A stretch of DNA of 64,000 nucleotides from CADCTQ01 sp963844325 (GCA_963844325.1 CAWJNV010000001.1:2170001-2234000), one strand, 5' to 3'. Positions 42,258-52,020 are shown, counted from the stretch's first letter. The notes: a model not told the origin generated them from the sequence alone. Made by a program: numbers and translations.

Positions 42258-43217
42258 ATGAAAAAAGCGGTAAAATTTCTGGCAGTCTTTGCCGGCTTGC
42301 CGGCGGCATTCCTGCTGTACGTACAACTGACTTACCGGCAAACCTTCGAGGCACCCGCAACGGGGCTGAAAGCAAGTACGGATTCTGCCCTCATCGCCCG
42401 GGGCAAGTACCTGGTGATGGGGCCGGCTCACTGCTGGACCTGCCACGCCGAAAATCCGGCCGAAGTGGACTTGCGCCAGGAACTGCCGGCCATGCGTGGG
42501 GGCTATACCCTTCCCTTGCCCGGGATAGGGAACATTCGGGTCCCCAACATTACGCCCGACCGTAAAACCGGCATCGGCCGCTACACCGACGAGGAACTGG
42601 CCCGTACCCTCCGGTACAATGTCACTCCCCAAGGCCACGCCCTGGTTCCGTTCATGACCTACAACGCCATGACCGATGACGACATTGTGGCCGTCATTTC
42701 CTACCTGCGGGCGGCAAAACCGGTAGAAAATCACGTCCCCGCGCATGACCTTACCCTGTTGGGAAAGGCGTTGATGCGGTTCGTCATCCGGCCAAACCTG
42801 TCCGGATCGCACGAAGCATTTGCGGCCGCCGAACCCGACACTACGGCAGGGTACGGGAAGTACCTGGCTTATTCGGTTGCCAACTGCAACGGCTGTCATA
42901 CGGAGCGGGGGATGAGCGGCGAATACATCGGCAAGCCTTTCGCGGGTGGCAACAAAAAAGACGTGCAAACCGCCACCTTCGTGGTGCCCAACCTCACCCC
43001 TGATTCCGAAACCGGCCGGATCTACCACTGGAGCCAGCAAGCCTTCATCAACCGCTTCCGGGCCGGCAAAATGTACCCGGAAGAGCACATGCCCTGGACG
43101 GCCTACCAGCACATGAGCGACAATGACCTCAAAGCCATCTACAACTTCCTGCGGACCCTGGAGCCGGTCCACAAGGAGATAGAGGCCACTTACATACCGA
43201 CAGTTGCCCGGAAATAG
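42258..43217 (+). CDS. dihaem c-type cytochrome (319 aa)
   Basis: Exported electron carrier with an N-terminal membrane/signal helix (KAVKFLAVFAGLPAAFLLYVQL) and two haem motifs, CWTCH and CNGCH. Met ligand candidates are HMP and M in EEHMPWTAYQHM near the end. Segments such as GNIRVPNITPDRKTGIGRYTDEEL and VVPNLTPDSETGRIYHW mark each cytochrome domain, as in cytochrome subunits of alcohol and aldehyde dehydrogenases. No dehydrogenase lies beside it, so the donor is unknown. Divergent from the AraC regulator. Confidence 0.88.
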   Translation: MKKAVKFLAVFAGLPAAFLLYVQLTYRQTFEAPATGLKASTDSALIARGKYLVMGPAHCWTCHAENPAEVDLRQELPAMRGGYTLPLPGIGNIRVPNITPDRKTGIGRYTDEELARTLRYNVTPQGHALVPFMTYNAMTDDDIVAVISYLRAAKPVENHVPAHDLTLLGKALMRFVIRPNLSGSHEAFAAAEPDTTAGYGKYLAYSVANCNGCHTERGMSGEYIGKPFAGGNKKDVQTATFVVPNLTPDSETGRIYHWSQQAFINRFRAGKMYPEEHMPWTAYQHMSDNDLKAIYNFLRTLEPVHKEIEATYIPTVARK

Positions 43218-43308
43218 CCGGCCGAAAACCTGCAAGCAGTGCAGCCACTTGCCCTGCCGCCCTTTCAGCCATTGAACCCTACAACCCCTCAACCTTACCA
43301 GACAACCC

Positions 43309-44031
43309 GTGAAACCCTCCGCTGCTTACCCGAAAACCGTGGCCGTCCTGACGGTCGCCTCCGGGCTGCTCGCCCTGCTCTGCCTGGTGCTGCTGGGCGT
43401 TGCCCTGGCCGATTCCCCCGAAGCCCTCTACGATCCGGTTAAAATCATTGATTACCCCGGGATCAACTGGTCCCTCCTGCGGGGAGCGATGCTGGCCGAC
43501 CTGGCCGGGTACTACCTGCTGCTGTTGCCCCTGATCTATTACCTGCGTCCCTACCTGCGTGCGCAAACGCCCTGGGCCGACGTAATTACCTTCTGCGGCA
43601 CCGCCTACGCGTGGGGCGGCGCCATCGGGGCGGCCATCCTTTCGGAAGTGGGTTCCCGGCTGTACGCCGACTACTACGCCGCCGCTCCTGCCCGGCAAGC
43701 CGCGGTCCGGGCGGCGTACCAGGTGACTACTTACCTGGTGTACGACGGGTTCTGGAACCTGACGGGGTCGCTGCTGGCGGGCGTGTGGTGGTTCCTGACG
43801 GGGTATTTCCTTACCCGTTTCCACCGGGGCACCGCCCGGACGGCAATGGTGCTGGGGGCCAGCACGGCACTGAGTGTACTCGGCAAAGGGCTGGGCCCCG
43901 GGTGGCTGGCGGAAGCCGGGCTGAACGTGTACCTGGTGCTGGCGCCGGCGTGGGCCCTGTGGACCGGCGTGGTCGTGTGGCGGAAGGCGCGGCAAACGGA
44001 CCTGCTCCCGGAGCCGTACCGGGTGGCCTGA
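43309..44031 (+). CDS. six-helix membrane protein of unknown function (240 aa)
   Basis: Not recognised. GTG start at 43309 (MKPSAAYPKTVAVLTVASG). About six membrane helices spread over the whole length, for example VAVLTVASGLLALLCLVLLGVAL, YYLLLLPLIYYLRPYL and VLAPAWALWTGVVVW. The pattern (short loops, a conserved-looking middle GTAYAWGGAIGAAILSEVG) is like DUF4386-type membrane proteins, but I cannot confirm it. 91 bases after the cytochrome gene on the same strand and followed by a clear terminator, so the two may form one unit. Confidence 0.65.
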   Translation: MKPSAAYPKTVAVLTVASGLLALLCLVLLGVALADSPEALYDPVKIIDYPGINWSLLRGAMLADLAGYYLLLLPLIYYLRPYLRAQTPWADVITFCGTAYAWGGAIGAAILSEVGSRLYADYYAAAPARQAAVRAAYQVTTYLVYDGFWNLTGSLLAGVWWFLTGYFLTRFHRGTARTAMVLGASTALSVLGKGLGPGWLAEAGLNVYLVLAPAWALWTGVVVWRKARQTDLLPEPYRVA

Positions 44032-44052
44032 CGCATTGTTTCCCCGCATCCA

Positions 44053-44082
44053 AAAAGCCCGTAACCCCCGTTGCGGGCTTTT
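44053..44082 (+). terminator. rho-independent terminator
   Basis: AAAAGCCCGTAAC pairs with GTTGCGGGCTTTT around a CCCC loop, 21 bases after the membrane protein stop. Works in either direction by symmetry. Confidence 0.85.
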
Positions 44083-44274
44083 GCCATTTGCACAAACCCG
44101 GACCCGTGCACAACAAGTTGGGGCAAACGACAGTTATGGAAAAGATTCTCTTGGTCAAAGGTAACCCTGTAATCTCGCCTCATTTCTGACACGGGGTGCC
44201 CTAGAAAGGTCCAAACCCTTAAATTTACCTCTTTACCACCGTCGAAAGCCCGTTGGGGCTTTGTATACCGAGGC

Positions 44275-46728
44275 ATGAACACGCAAAAATACATCTGCAT
44301 CCACGGGCACTTCTACCAGCCGCCGCGCGAAAACCCCTGGATGGAAGCCATTGAAATCCAGGATTCTGCCTATCCCTTCCACGACTGGAACGAACGGATC
44401 ACGGCCGAATGCTACGCGCAGAACGCCGCTTCGCGCATCCTCGGGGCCAACGGGTCGATTGTCGACATTGTCAACAACTACGCCCGGATGAGTTTCAACT
44501 TCGGTCCTACGCTGCTCTCCTGGATGCAACAATACGAGCCCGAAACTTACCAGGCCATCCTCCAGGCCGACCGCGACAGCCGCGACGAATTTTCGGGGCA
44601 CGGTTCGGCCCTGGCCCAGGTGTACGGCCATATCATCATGCCCCTGGCCTGCCGCCGCGACAAGACTACGCAGGTAAAGTGGGGCATTGCCGACTTCGAG
44701 TACCGCTTCGGCCGCAAGCCCGAAGGCATCTGGCTGGCTGAAACGGCCGTGGATACCGAAACCCTCGAAATCCTGGCCCAGTTCGGCATCAAGTTTACGC
44801 TGCTGGCCCCGCGGCAGGCCAAGGCCGTACGCAAAACCGGTACCAGCGCCTGGCAGGACGTATCGGGGGACCGCGTGGACCCCCGCATGCCTTACCGCGT
44901 CCAACTGCCCTCGGGCCGCAGCATTGCCGTGTACTTCTACGACGGCCACATTTCGCAGGACATTGCCTTCAAGGGCCTGCTCAAGAACGGAAGGGATTTT
45001 GCCGACCGGCTCACGTGGGCCTTCCGCGACGACGACGCGCCGCAACTGGTGAACGTGGCGACCGACGGGGAGAGCTACGGCCACCACCACCGCCACGGCG
45101 ACATGGCCCTGGCCTACTGCATGCACCACATCGAAACGCACGGGCTGGCCCGCATCACCAACTACGGTGAGTTCCTGGCCAAGTTTCCGCCCACGCACGA
45201 GGCGCAGCTCTTCGAAAACAGCTCCTGGAGCTGCGTGCACGGCGTGGAACGGTGGCGCAACGACTGCGGCTGCAACACGGGCGGCGAACCCGGCTGGCGG
45301 CAGCACTGGCGCAAACCCCTCCGCGAAGCCCTCGACTGGCTCCGGGCCGAACTCGACCGCCTCTACGAAGGGTACATGCCGCGCTTCGTCAAAGACCCCT
45401 GGGCCCTGCGCGACGCCTACATCCGGGTGGTGCTGGACCGGTCGTCCGACAACGTGCAGGGTTTCCTGCGCGAACACGGCAGCCGCAACCAGGCGCGGGA
45501 AGACCAGGTGCTGCTGCTCAAACTGCTCGAAATGCAGCGCCACGCCATGCAGATGTACACCTCCTGCGGCTGGTTTTTCAACGAAGTGTCGGGCATCGAA
45601 ACCATCCAGATTCTCCAGTACGCCAGCCGGGCCATCCAACTGGCCGAAGAGGTTGCCGCCGCTAAAGCCAGTGCCGCCGCGGGCAGCGCCGGGCTGGAAG
45701 CGGCCTTTATCGGGCGGCTCGGGCAGGTGCCCAGCAACCGGGCCGAATTTACCCACGCGGCCAACCTCTACGCCCAGATGGTGCGGCCGGCCCGCATGGA
45801 CCTGGTGCGGGCCGGCGCCCACTACGCCATTGCCTCCCTGTTCGAGGAACGCCCGGCCAACATCCCGCTCTACAGCTACCTGTTCCGCCACGAAGTGTAC
45901 GACCGCCTCGAAGCCGGCGTGCAGAAGCTGGTGGTCGGGGAGTCAAGGGTGGAGTCGGCGCTGACCACCGAGGAGAGCGAAGTGAGCTACGCGGTGCTGT
46001 ACCTGGGGCAGCACACCATCATTGCCAACGCCCGCGAGAACATGCCGGCCAAGCAGTTCGAAGACATGCACCTGAGCGTCCGCAACGCCTTCCTGGCCAG
46101 CGACGTGGCCGAGGTGATCCGGCTCATGGACGTGCATTCGCAGTCGCACCGCTACTCGTTGCAGCACCTCTTCAAGGACGCCCAGCGCAAGGTGATCGAG
46201 CAGCTCATGCAGGAAACCATGCGCGACATCGAAACGTCCTTCCGGCAGGTGTACGAACACCACTACCACATGATGAACCTCATGAACCGTTCGGACGCCC
46301 CGCTGCCCGGCGTGTTCCGGAGCACGGTGGAGTTTGTGCTCAACGCCGACGTGCGCAACGTGCTCGAAGCGGAACTGGCCGACATTGAGGAACTGAAGCG
46401 GCTGGCGGCCGAAGCCAGGCGGTGGAAAGTAACCCTCGATTCGCAGGCCCTCGGCCGCGTGATTGCGGGGCGGGTGGAGACGCTCTTCCGGGAGTGGGAC
46501 GCCAGGCCCAGCGTTTCGCAACTCTCCTACATGGTACGGCTGCTGGGGCTGCTCAAGCAACTCGGCCTGCGGTTCGACCTGTGGAAGGTGCAGAATGAGT
46601 ACTACTTCATGGGCAACCGGTACTACGGCGAAATCCGCGACCGGGCCAACCGCGGCGAAGCCATGGCCCGCCAGTGGGTGCATTACTTCGCCGAACTAGG
46701 TACGCTGCTGGAAGTAAAAGTGGTATGA
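44275..46728 (+). CDS. GH57 family glycoside hydrolase with DUF3536 domain (817 aa)
   Basis: Cytoplasmic alpha-glucan-acting enzyme (alpha-amylase/mannosidase superfamily). The N-terminal GH57 barrel has YICIHGHFYQPPRENPW, WLAETAVDTETL with the expected nucleophile Glu, VATDGESYGHHHRHGD with the expected acid Asp, and WSCVHGVERWRNDCGC. The C-terminal half (from about residue 400) is the DUF3536 helical part. No signal peptide. It opens a plus-strand run with treY and malQ, so a role in glycogen or maltodextrin handling is likely; the exact bond and product are not known. Confidence 0.9.
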   Translation: MNTQKYICIHGHFYQPPRENPWMEAIEIQDSAYPFHDWNERITAECYAQNAASRILGANGSIVDIVNNYARMSFNFGPTLLSWMQQYEPETYQAILQADRDSRDEFSGHGSALAQVYGHIIMPLACRRDKTTQVKWGIADFEYRFGRKPEGIWLAETAVDTETLEILAQFGIKFTLLAPRQAKAVRKTGTSAWQDVSGDRVDPRMPYRVQLPSGRSIAVYFYDGHISQDIAFKGLLKNGRDFADRLTWAFRDDDAPQLVNVATDGESYGHHHRHGDMALAYCMHHIETHGLARITNYGEFLAKFPPTHEAQLFENSSWSCVHGVERWRNDCGCNTGGEPGWRQHWRKPLREALDWLRAELDRLYEGYMPRFVKDPWALRDAYIRVVLDRSSDNVQGFLREHGSRNQAREDQVLLLKLLEMQRHAMQMYTSCGWFFNEVSGIETIQILQYASRAIQLAEEVAAAKASAAAGSAGLEAAFIGRLGQVPSNRAEFTHAANLYAQMVRPARMDLVRAGAHYAIASLFEERPANIPLYSYLFRHEVYDRLEAGVQKLVVGESRVESALTTEESEVSYAVLYLGQHTIIANARENMPAKQFEDMHLSVRNAFLASDVAEVIRLMDVHSQSHRYSLQHLFKDAQRKVIEQLMQETMRDIETSFRQVYEHHYHMMNLMNRSDAPLPGVFRSTVEFVLNADVRNVLEAELADIEELKRLAAEARRWKVTLDSQALGRVIAGRVETLFREWDARPSVSQLSYMVRLLGLLKQLGLRFDLWKVQNEYYFMGNRYYGEIRDRANRGEAMARQWVHYFAELGTLLEVKVV

Positions 46729-46756
46729 TTCCAAATTCGCTGACTCCCCAACTCCC

Positions 46757-47014
46757 TTAAAGGTAATATTCGTCCACGTCGCTGCTGCCGCCGCAGGTCT
46801 GGCAGTTGAGTTCGAAGCCCCGGGCCACGCGGATCTTGAGTTCGAGGTCCTTGAGTTGAAAAATGCCCAGCGGCTCGTACACTTCGCTGTAGCCCACCAC
46901 CCAGTGTTCGCGGGGACGGTTGCAGGCCGCGCAGTGGCGCATCACGTAGTCACCTACTTTCAGCGGCGGCGTGTTCATCGGTTGCTCATTCTGGAAGGAC
47001 CCCGGGTGCGACAT
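46757..47014 (-). CDS. small zinc-ribbon-like protein (73-85 aa)
   Basis: Two CxxC pairs (RHCAACNRPREHW and NCQTCGGSS) separated by about 40 residues suggest a single zinc-ribbon. The middle has a strand-rich core (DYVMRHC, WVVGYSEVYEPLG). Two ATG starts are possible: 47014, or 46978 (MNTPPLKVGDYV), which has a GAG six bases upstream and starts right before the ordered part. Function unknown. Antiparallel to its GH57 neighbour, ending 28 bases after it. Confidence 0.7.
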   Translation of the reverse strand: MSHPGSFQNEQPMNTPPLKVGDYVMRHCAACNRPREHWVVGYSEVYEPLGIFQLKDLELKIRVARGFELNCQTCGGSSDVDEYYL

Positions 47015-47323
47015 CCCACAAAATAAACCAGGAATTTCGGGATTTATAGCAACCGCGTCAAGAAAATATCCGCTCGCCGGCAGTCGAGGTACCCGGCGCC
47101 GGCCGGCGCCCCGGTGGTAATTGGGTTGCTGGTAACACGTTATTCACCGCGTCCGGCGACTTTCTGCGCCAAAAATTAGTTTTTCCCCCTTGCCGGTCAC
47201 CCTCCCCGGGAGCGGCATTCACTAAGGCTGCAATCCCAACAACTACCGCCGGCCGTTTTGCGTACTAGTCGGGGCGTCAGGATCTTCCCCGGACAACGCT
47301 TTTCTCTACGCACCACATCATCC
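47015..47323. other. gap upstream of treY, nothing identified
   Basis: 309 bases between the zinc-ribbon gene and treY. No supported gene, no strong hairpin, and no TAnnTTTG match seen in the treY direction. A frame extending treY upstream to 47258 is open but lacks family features. Confidence 0.5.
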
Positions 47324-50083
47324 ATGCAAATACCCGTAGCTACCTACCGGATCCAGTTTCACAAGGATTTCGGCTTTGCGCAGGCCAACGACATTGTTGA
47401 CTACCTGCACCGCCTGGGCATCCAGGTCATTTACGCGTCGCCCATCTTCAAGGCGGGCAGCGGCAGCACCCACGGCTACGACGTAGCCGACCCCAACCAG
47501 ATCAACCCGGAAGTCGGGACGGAAGAAGAACTCAACCAGCTTTTTGCCTCGCTGCGCAAGCACAACATGGGCTGGCTCCAGGACATTGTGCCCAACCACA
47601 TGGTGTTCAGCACCGAAAACGCCCTGCTGATGGACGTGCTCGAAAAGGGCTACCATTCGCCCTACGGCCGCCACTTCGACATCGGCTGGAACCACCCGAG
47701 CCAAAGCCTCAAGCACCGCCTGCTGGTGCCGTTCCTGGGCGTGCCCTACTACGAGGCCCTGCACGAAGGGCAACTCGAACTGGTGTACCGCGAGGGCCGG
47801 TTCGGCGTGAAGTACTACGACTCGGTGTTTCCGCTCAAGATCGAATCGTACCCGCTGCTGTTCAACACCGAAGGCATGTCCATGGACGCGGCCAAGACCG
47901 CCGAACTGGAAGCCGCCACCAAGCGCATGGTCGAAACCTTTGCCACCATCGTGATGGCCGGCGACCGGGCCCCCGCCATTGAGGCCGCCAAGGAAGTGCT
48001 CTGGCAGGAATACTCGGCCAACCCGCTTTTCCGGGAACTGATGGAAGAACGGCTGCGGCTGCTCAACGGGAACAAGGAACAGTTCCACGAAATCCTGGCG
48101 GCGCAGTACTACCGGCTGGCCTTCTGGAAAACGGCCAACCGCGAGATCAACTACCGCCGGTTTTTCAACATCAACGAACTCATCAGCATCCGGGTGGAAG
48201 ACCCCAAAGTGCTGGAACACACCCACGGCCTGATCTTCCAGTTGCTCCGCCGGGCGGTGGTGGGCGGCGTCCGCATCGACCACATCGACGGCCTCAACGA
48301 CCCGTTTACCTACCTCAAGCACCTGCGCAAGCGGATCGGCAACGATGCCTACGTGGTGGTGGAAAAAATCCTGGAGCCCGGCGAAGAACTGCCCCGGCGC
48401 TGGCCCGTGCAGGGCACGAGCGGCTACGACTACCTGGCCCACCTCAACGGCGTGTTCTGCGACCCGGCCCACAAGGACGCCTTCAACGACCTCTACGTCC
48501 GCTTCACCGGGCAGCAGACCGACTTCCAGGACATGCTTTTCGAAAAAAAGAAACTCATCCTGGAACGCCTGCTGGCCGGGGACCTCGAACGGCTCATCTT
48601 CCAGTTCCGCCGGCTGTCGCAGTTCGTGCCGGAAGGCGCCGACCTGCTGGCCGCCGACCTGCGCCAGACGCTGACGGTGGCCCTGTGCTTCTTCCCGGTG
48701 TACCGCACCTACATCAATTCCGATAAGCTCCGCGACCAGGACCGCCTGTACCTTGAAGAAGCGTTGGAGAAAACGGCCCAGCGGCTGCCCAACCAGCGAC
48801 TCGCCGTGCAGTTTCTCCGCAAGGTGCTGCTGCTGCAATTTCCCCGGGTGCTGGCAACGTCCCGCAAGCGCAGTTGGGTCCGCACGGTGATGAAGTTCCA
48901 GCAGATCACCGGTCCGCTGATGGCCAAGGGCCTCGAAGACACCACCTTCTACATTTTCAGCCGGCTGCTCTCGGTCAACGAAGTGGGCGGCAACCCCGAA
49001 GCGTTCGGCCTCACCACCGACCAGTTCCACCAGTTCAACAGCGAACAGTTGCAGAAGTGGCCCCACAAGATGAACGCTTCGGCTACCCACGACACCAAGC
49101 GGGGCGAACACCTCCGGGCCCGCCTCAACGTACTGTCGGAAATTCCGCAGGCGTGGGAGGAAATGGTAAACCGCTGGCACGAACTCAACAAAGGGCTCAA
49201 AAAAGACATCAAAGGAGTGCAACTGCCCGACAAGAACGAGGAGTATTTCATCTACCAGACGCTGCTCGGCTCGTGGCCCTTCGGGGACCAGGTGCCCGAA
49301 GACTACCAGGGCCGCATTGAAGAGTACCTGCTCAAGGCCATGCGCGAAGCCAAGGTGCACACCGACTGGATTGCCCAGAACGGCGAATTCGAAGACGCCC
49401 TGCTGGGCTTCGCCCGCAAGCTCCTGGACCCCAAAGGCAGCTTCCAGCCGGCGTTCCTGCCCTTCAAGAACCGCATTGCCCACTACGGCGTGATCAACTC
49501 CCTGTCGCAGTCGGTGCTCAAGATCACTTCCCCGGGCGTACCCGACGTGTACCAGGGCTGCGAACTATGGGATTTCAGCCTGGTGGACCCCGACAACCGC
49601 CGCCCCGTGGACTACGCCCTGCGCAAGCAATACCTCGCGGAAGTCGAAGGGGTAGGGGAAGACCGGCTGCCCGGCTACCTGCAAGAACTGCTGGCGGGCT
49701 ACGCCGACGGCCGCGTGAAGCTCTTTACGGTCTACCACACCCTGCAATGCCGGAACCGGCTGGCGGGCCTGTTTGCCAAAGGCGCTTACACCCCGGCCCC
49801 GGCTTCCGGCCCGCACGCCGACAACGTGGTGGCCTTCCTGCGCAGCAACGGCGAAGCGGCCGTGCTGGTGGTGGCGCCGCGTTTCCCGGCCGGCCTGGTG
49901 GCAGAAGGCGAGTGGCCCCTCGGCGAAAAAGTGTGGGGCGACACGGCCCTTGCCTTGCCCGTCGAAGGGGAAGGCAAAACCTGGCGCGACATTTTTACCG
50001 GCGTACGGCTCCGTACCGGCAACCGCGTATCTTTGGCCCAGCTCCTGACCCGCTTCCCGGTCGCCGTACTGGTGGCGGAGTAA
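47324..50083 (+). CDS. treY: malto-oligosyltrehalose synthase
   Basis: GH13 enzyme that turns the reducing end of maltodextrins into a trehalose unit. Start at the ATG at 47324 (MQIPVATYRIQFHKDFGF), the family opening. Motifs: GYDVADPNQINPEVGTEEE, DIVPNHMVFS, FNINELISIRVEDP, the nucleophile region GGVRIDHIDGLNDP, VEKILEPGEELP, SATHDTKRGEHLRARL, and PGVPDVYQGCELWDFSLVDPD. 919 residues, normal. treZ, which releases trehalose, is not in the window. Followed by malQ on the same strand after a perfect inverted repeat that touches the treY stop codon. Confidence 0.96.
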   Translation: MQIPVATYRIQFHKDFGFAQANDIVDYLHRLGIQVIYASPIFKAGSGSTHGYDVADPNQINPEVGTEEELNQLFASLRKHNMGWLQDIVPNHMVFSTENALLMDVLEKGYHSPYGRHFDIGWNHPSQSLKHRLLVPFLGVPYYEALHEGQLELVYREGRFGVKYYDSVFPLKIESYPLLFNTEGMSMDAAKTAELEAATKRMVETFATIVMAGDRAPAIEAAKEVLWQEYSANPLFRELMEERLRLLNGNKEQFHEILAAQYYRLAFWKTANREINYRRFFNINELISIRVEDPKVLEHTHGLIFQLLRRAVVGGVRIDHIDGLNDPFTYLKHLRKRIGNDAYVVVEKILEPGEELPRRWPVQGTSGYDYLAHLNGVFCDPAHKDAFNDLYVRFTGQQTDFQDMLFEKKKLILERLLAGDLERLIFQFRRLSQFVPEGADLLAADLRQTLTVALCFFPVYRTYINSDKLRDQDRLYLEEALEKTAQRLPNQRLAVQFLRKVLLLQFPRVLATSRKRSWVRTVMKFQQITGPLMAKGLEDTTFYIFSRLLSVNEVGGNPEAFGLTTDQFHQFNSEQLQKWPHKMNASATHDTKRGEHLRARLNVLSEIPQAWEEMVNRWHELNKGLKKDIKGVQLPDKNEEYFIYQTLLGSWPFGDQVPEDYQGRIEEYLLKAMREAKVHTDWIAQNGEFEDALLGFARKLLDPKGSFQPAFLPFKNRIAHYGVINSLSQSVLKITSPGVPDVYQGCELWDFSLVDPDNRRPVDYALRKQYLAEVEGVGEDRLPGYLQELLAGYADGRVKLFTVYHTLQCRNRLAGLFAKGAYTPAPASGPHADNVVAFLRSNGEAAVLVVAPRFPAGLVAEGEWPLGEKVWGDTALALPVEGEGKTWRDIFTGVRLRTGNRVSLAQLLTRFPVAVLVAE

Positions 50084-50190
50084 TGGTACACTGATTTGTT
50101 ATGATGATTATGATCAGGACTGATTAAAAAAAGGATTTGGAAAAAAGCTCATAACAAATCATAATCATCATAACAAATCAGTGTACCATT
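50082..50190. repeat. perfect 33-bp inverted repeat overlapping the treY stop codon
   Basis: The arms 50082-50114 and 50158-50190 are exact reverse complements around a 43-base loop. The arm is GTACACTGATTTGTTATGAT-type text with TGATTA repeats. The first two bases of the left arm are the last two of the TAA stop. Related in text to the element in the ftsW-murG gap. Confidence 0.92.
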
Positions 50191-50246
50191 CGCGGAAGGC
50201 GTCGAAGAAAATCCTGCTCATTCCCTAATCCCGTTAATCCTGATCC

Positions 50247-51749
50247 ATGCTCCAGAAACGTTCCAGCGGTCTCCTGTTACACATCACCTCGCTGCCTTCG
50301 GCCCACGGCATCGGCGACCTGGGCCCCGAAGCCTACCGCTTTGCCGACCAACTGGCGGAGGCCAAACAAAGCTACTGGCAAATCCTGCCGCTTTCGCCCA
50401 TTGAAGAAGGGCTGGGCAACTCCCCGTACAGCAGCGCCTCGGCGTTTGCCGGCAACATCCTGCTCATCAGCCTGGAACGGCTCGTGGACGAAGGGCTCCT
50501 GGACGCCGCCGATATTGCCAAGCCGCCCAAGTTTCCCAAGGGCAAGGCCGACTACGCCGCGGCCCGGCAGTACAAGGAGCCGCTGCTCGACAAAGCGTTT
50601 GAACGGTTCTTCGACGGCTCGATGGACCGGCACGCGTACGAGGCGTTTTGTCAGGAGCACGGCTACTGGCTGGAAGACTACGCCTTGTTTGCGGCCCTCA
50701 ACCGGCATACGGGCATTTACGACTGGAGCCAGTGGCCCGCTCCCATCCGCGACCGCACCGAAGCCGGGCTGGCCGAGTACCGCCGCGAACTGGCCCGGGA
50801 GATCGAACGCGAAAGATTCCGGCAGTGGCTTTTCCTCAAGCAGTGGTTCGAACTCAAAACGTACTGCATGGGCAAGGGCATCCAGTTCGTGGGCGACCTG
50901 CCCATCTACCTCAACTACCACAGCGCCGACGTGTGGTCGCACCCGCGGGTTTTCAAGCTGGACGAAAAGCACAAGCCCTTCGTGGTTTCCGGCGTGCCAC
51001 CCGACTACTTCTCCGAAACGGGCCAGCTCTGGGGCAACCCCGTGTACGACTGGAACTACCTGCGCAGCACGGGCTACGACTGGTGGCTCAAGCGGGTGAG
51101 CTACAACATCCACCTGTTCAACCTGGTGCGGTTCGACCACTTCATCGGGCTGGTGGCCTTCTGGGAAGTGGATGCCAGAGAAAAGACGGCCATCAACGGC
51201 AAGTGGGTAGAGGTGCCCACCGCCGACTTCCTGGCTACGCTGTTCCGGCACCACCCGCACCTGCCCATCATCGCCGAGGACCTGGGCATTGTGACGGCCG
51301 AGGTGCGCAACATCATGCGCGAAAACGGCTTCCCGGGCATGAAGGTGCTCCTGTTTGCCTTCGGCGACGACATGCCCACCAACCCGTACATCGTGCACAA
51401 CCACACCGAACACAGCATTGCCTACACCGGCACGCACGACAACAACACGGCCCGGGGCTGGTTCCGCAAGGATGCCGACGCGGCCACGCGGGAACGGTTC
51501 GGGGAGTACATCGGCCAGCCCGTCACCGAGAAAACCGCGGCCTGGCAACTGATCCGGCTCACCATGCAGTCGGTGTCCAAGGTGGCTATCTTCCCGGTGC
51601 AGGACGTGCTGAACCTCGACGAAAAAGCCCGCGTCAATGTGCCCGGCAAGGCCGAAGACAACTGGGCCTGGCGCCTCACCCCCGGCCAACTCACCGACGA
51701 AGAGGTAACCAGGCTTGGGGAAATTACGCAACTGTACGGAAGACAATAG
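50247..51749 (+). CDS. malQ: 4-alpha-glucanotransferase
   Basis: GH77 amylomaltase that rearranges maltodextrins, cytoplasmic. 500 residues with the family marks RSSGLLLHITSLPSAHGIGDLG, YWQILPLSP, GDLPIYLNYHSADVWSHP, VSGVPPDYFSETGQLWGNPVYDW (broken here by position), the nucleophile Asp in VRFDHFIGL, the acid Glu in IIAEDLGIVT, and GTHDNNTARGW. Works with treY and the GH57 protein on alpha-1,4-glucans. ATG start at 50247. Confidence 0.97.
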   Translation: MLQKRSSGLLLHITSLPSAHGIGDLGPEAYRFADQLAEAKQSYWQILPLSPIEEGLGNSPYSSASAFAGNILLISLERLVDEGLLDAADIAKPPKFPKGKADYAAARQYKEPLLDKAFERFFDGSMDRHAYEAFCQEHGYWLEDYALFAALNRHTGIYDWSQWPAPIRDRTEAGLAEYRRELAREIERERFRQWLFLKQWFELKTYCMGKGIQFVGDLPIYLNYHSADVWSHPRVFKLDEKHKPFVVSGVPPDYFSETGQLWGNPVYDWNYLRSTGYDWWLKRVSYNIHLFNLVRFDHFIGLVAFWEVDAREKTAINGKWVEVPTADFLATLFRHHPHLPIIAEDLGIVTAEVRNIMRENGFPGMKVLLFAFGDDMPTNPYIVHNHTEHSIAYTGTHDNNTARGWFRKDADAATRERFGEYIGQPVTEKTAAWQLIRLTMQSVSKVAIFPVQDVLNLDEKARVNVPGKAEDNWAWRLTPGQLTDEEVTRLGEITQLYGRQ

Positions 51750-51779
51750 ATTTTAGACATGAGACCGGAGGAAGGGAAG

Positions 51780-51918
51780 GGATAGGGTTTAAACCCTATC
51801 CTGCGGATAGTAGAATCAGGTTCGCAAACCCGACCGGTCCGAAACGAGGCTGATGCGAAGCGGCACTGTATCGTGAATGCAGAAGCAATATCCATAGGAT
51901 AGGGTTTAAACCCTATCC
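51780..51918. repeat. pair of identical 22-bp palindromes flanking a 95-base spacer
   Basis: Two exact copies of a perfect palindrome (half-site GGATAGGGTTT, centre TTTAAA) at 51780-51801 and 51897-51918. Outside them purine-rich GGGAAG on the left mirrors CTTCCC on the right, so the whole block is also an inverted repeat. A second element with the same plan lies at 56704-56803. It sits between convergent malQ and the ERF-like gene. Confidence 0.88.
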
Positions 51919-51955
51919 CTTCCCAATCCTCACATCTCCCGTCTCATAAAAAGAA

Positions 51956-51986
51956 TAAACCCGCTTCCAAGATGAAAGCGGGTTTA
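51956..51986 (-). terminator. terminator of the ERF-like gene
   Basis: TAAACCCGCTT pairs with AAGCGGGTTTA around a 9-base loop; on the minus strand it is followed by TTCTTTTTATG. It lies 35 bases after the stop codon at 52021. Confidence 0.85.
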
Positions 51987-52020
51987 CGATTAAACAAGAA
52001 ACCCTAAACCAAAACGGGTA

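Noticed and set aside
47318..49483. A 721-codon open frame antisense to treY
   Set aside because: The frame is a by-product of high third-position GC in treY, which has all its catalytic motifs on the other strand. The same applies to the antisense frames over the GH57 gene (44233-45891), ftsI (21372-23414) and the kinase (53702-55369).
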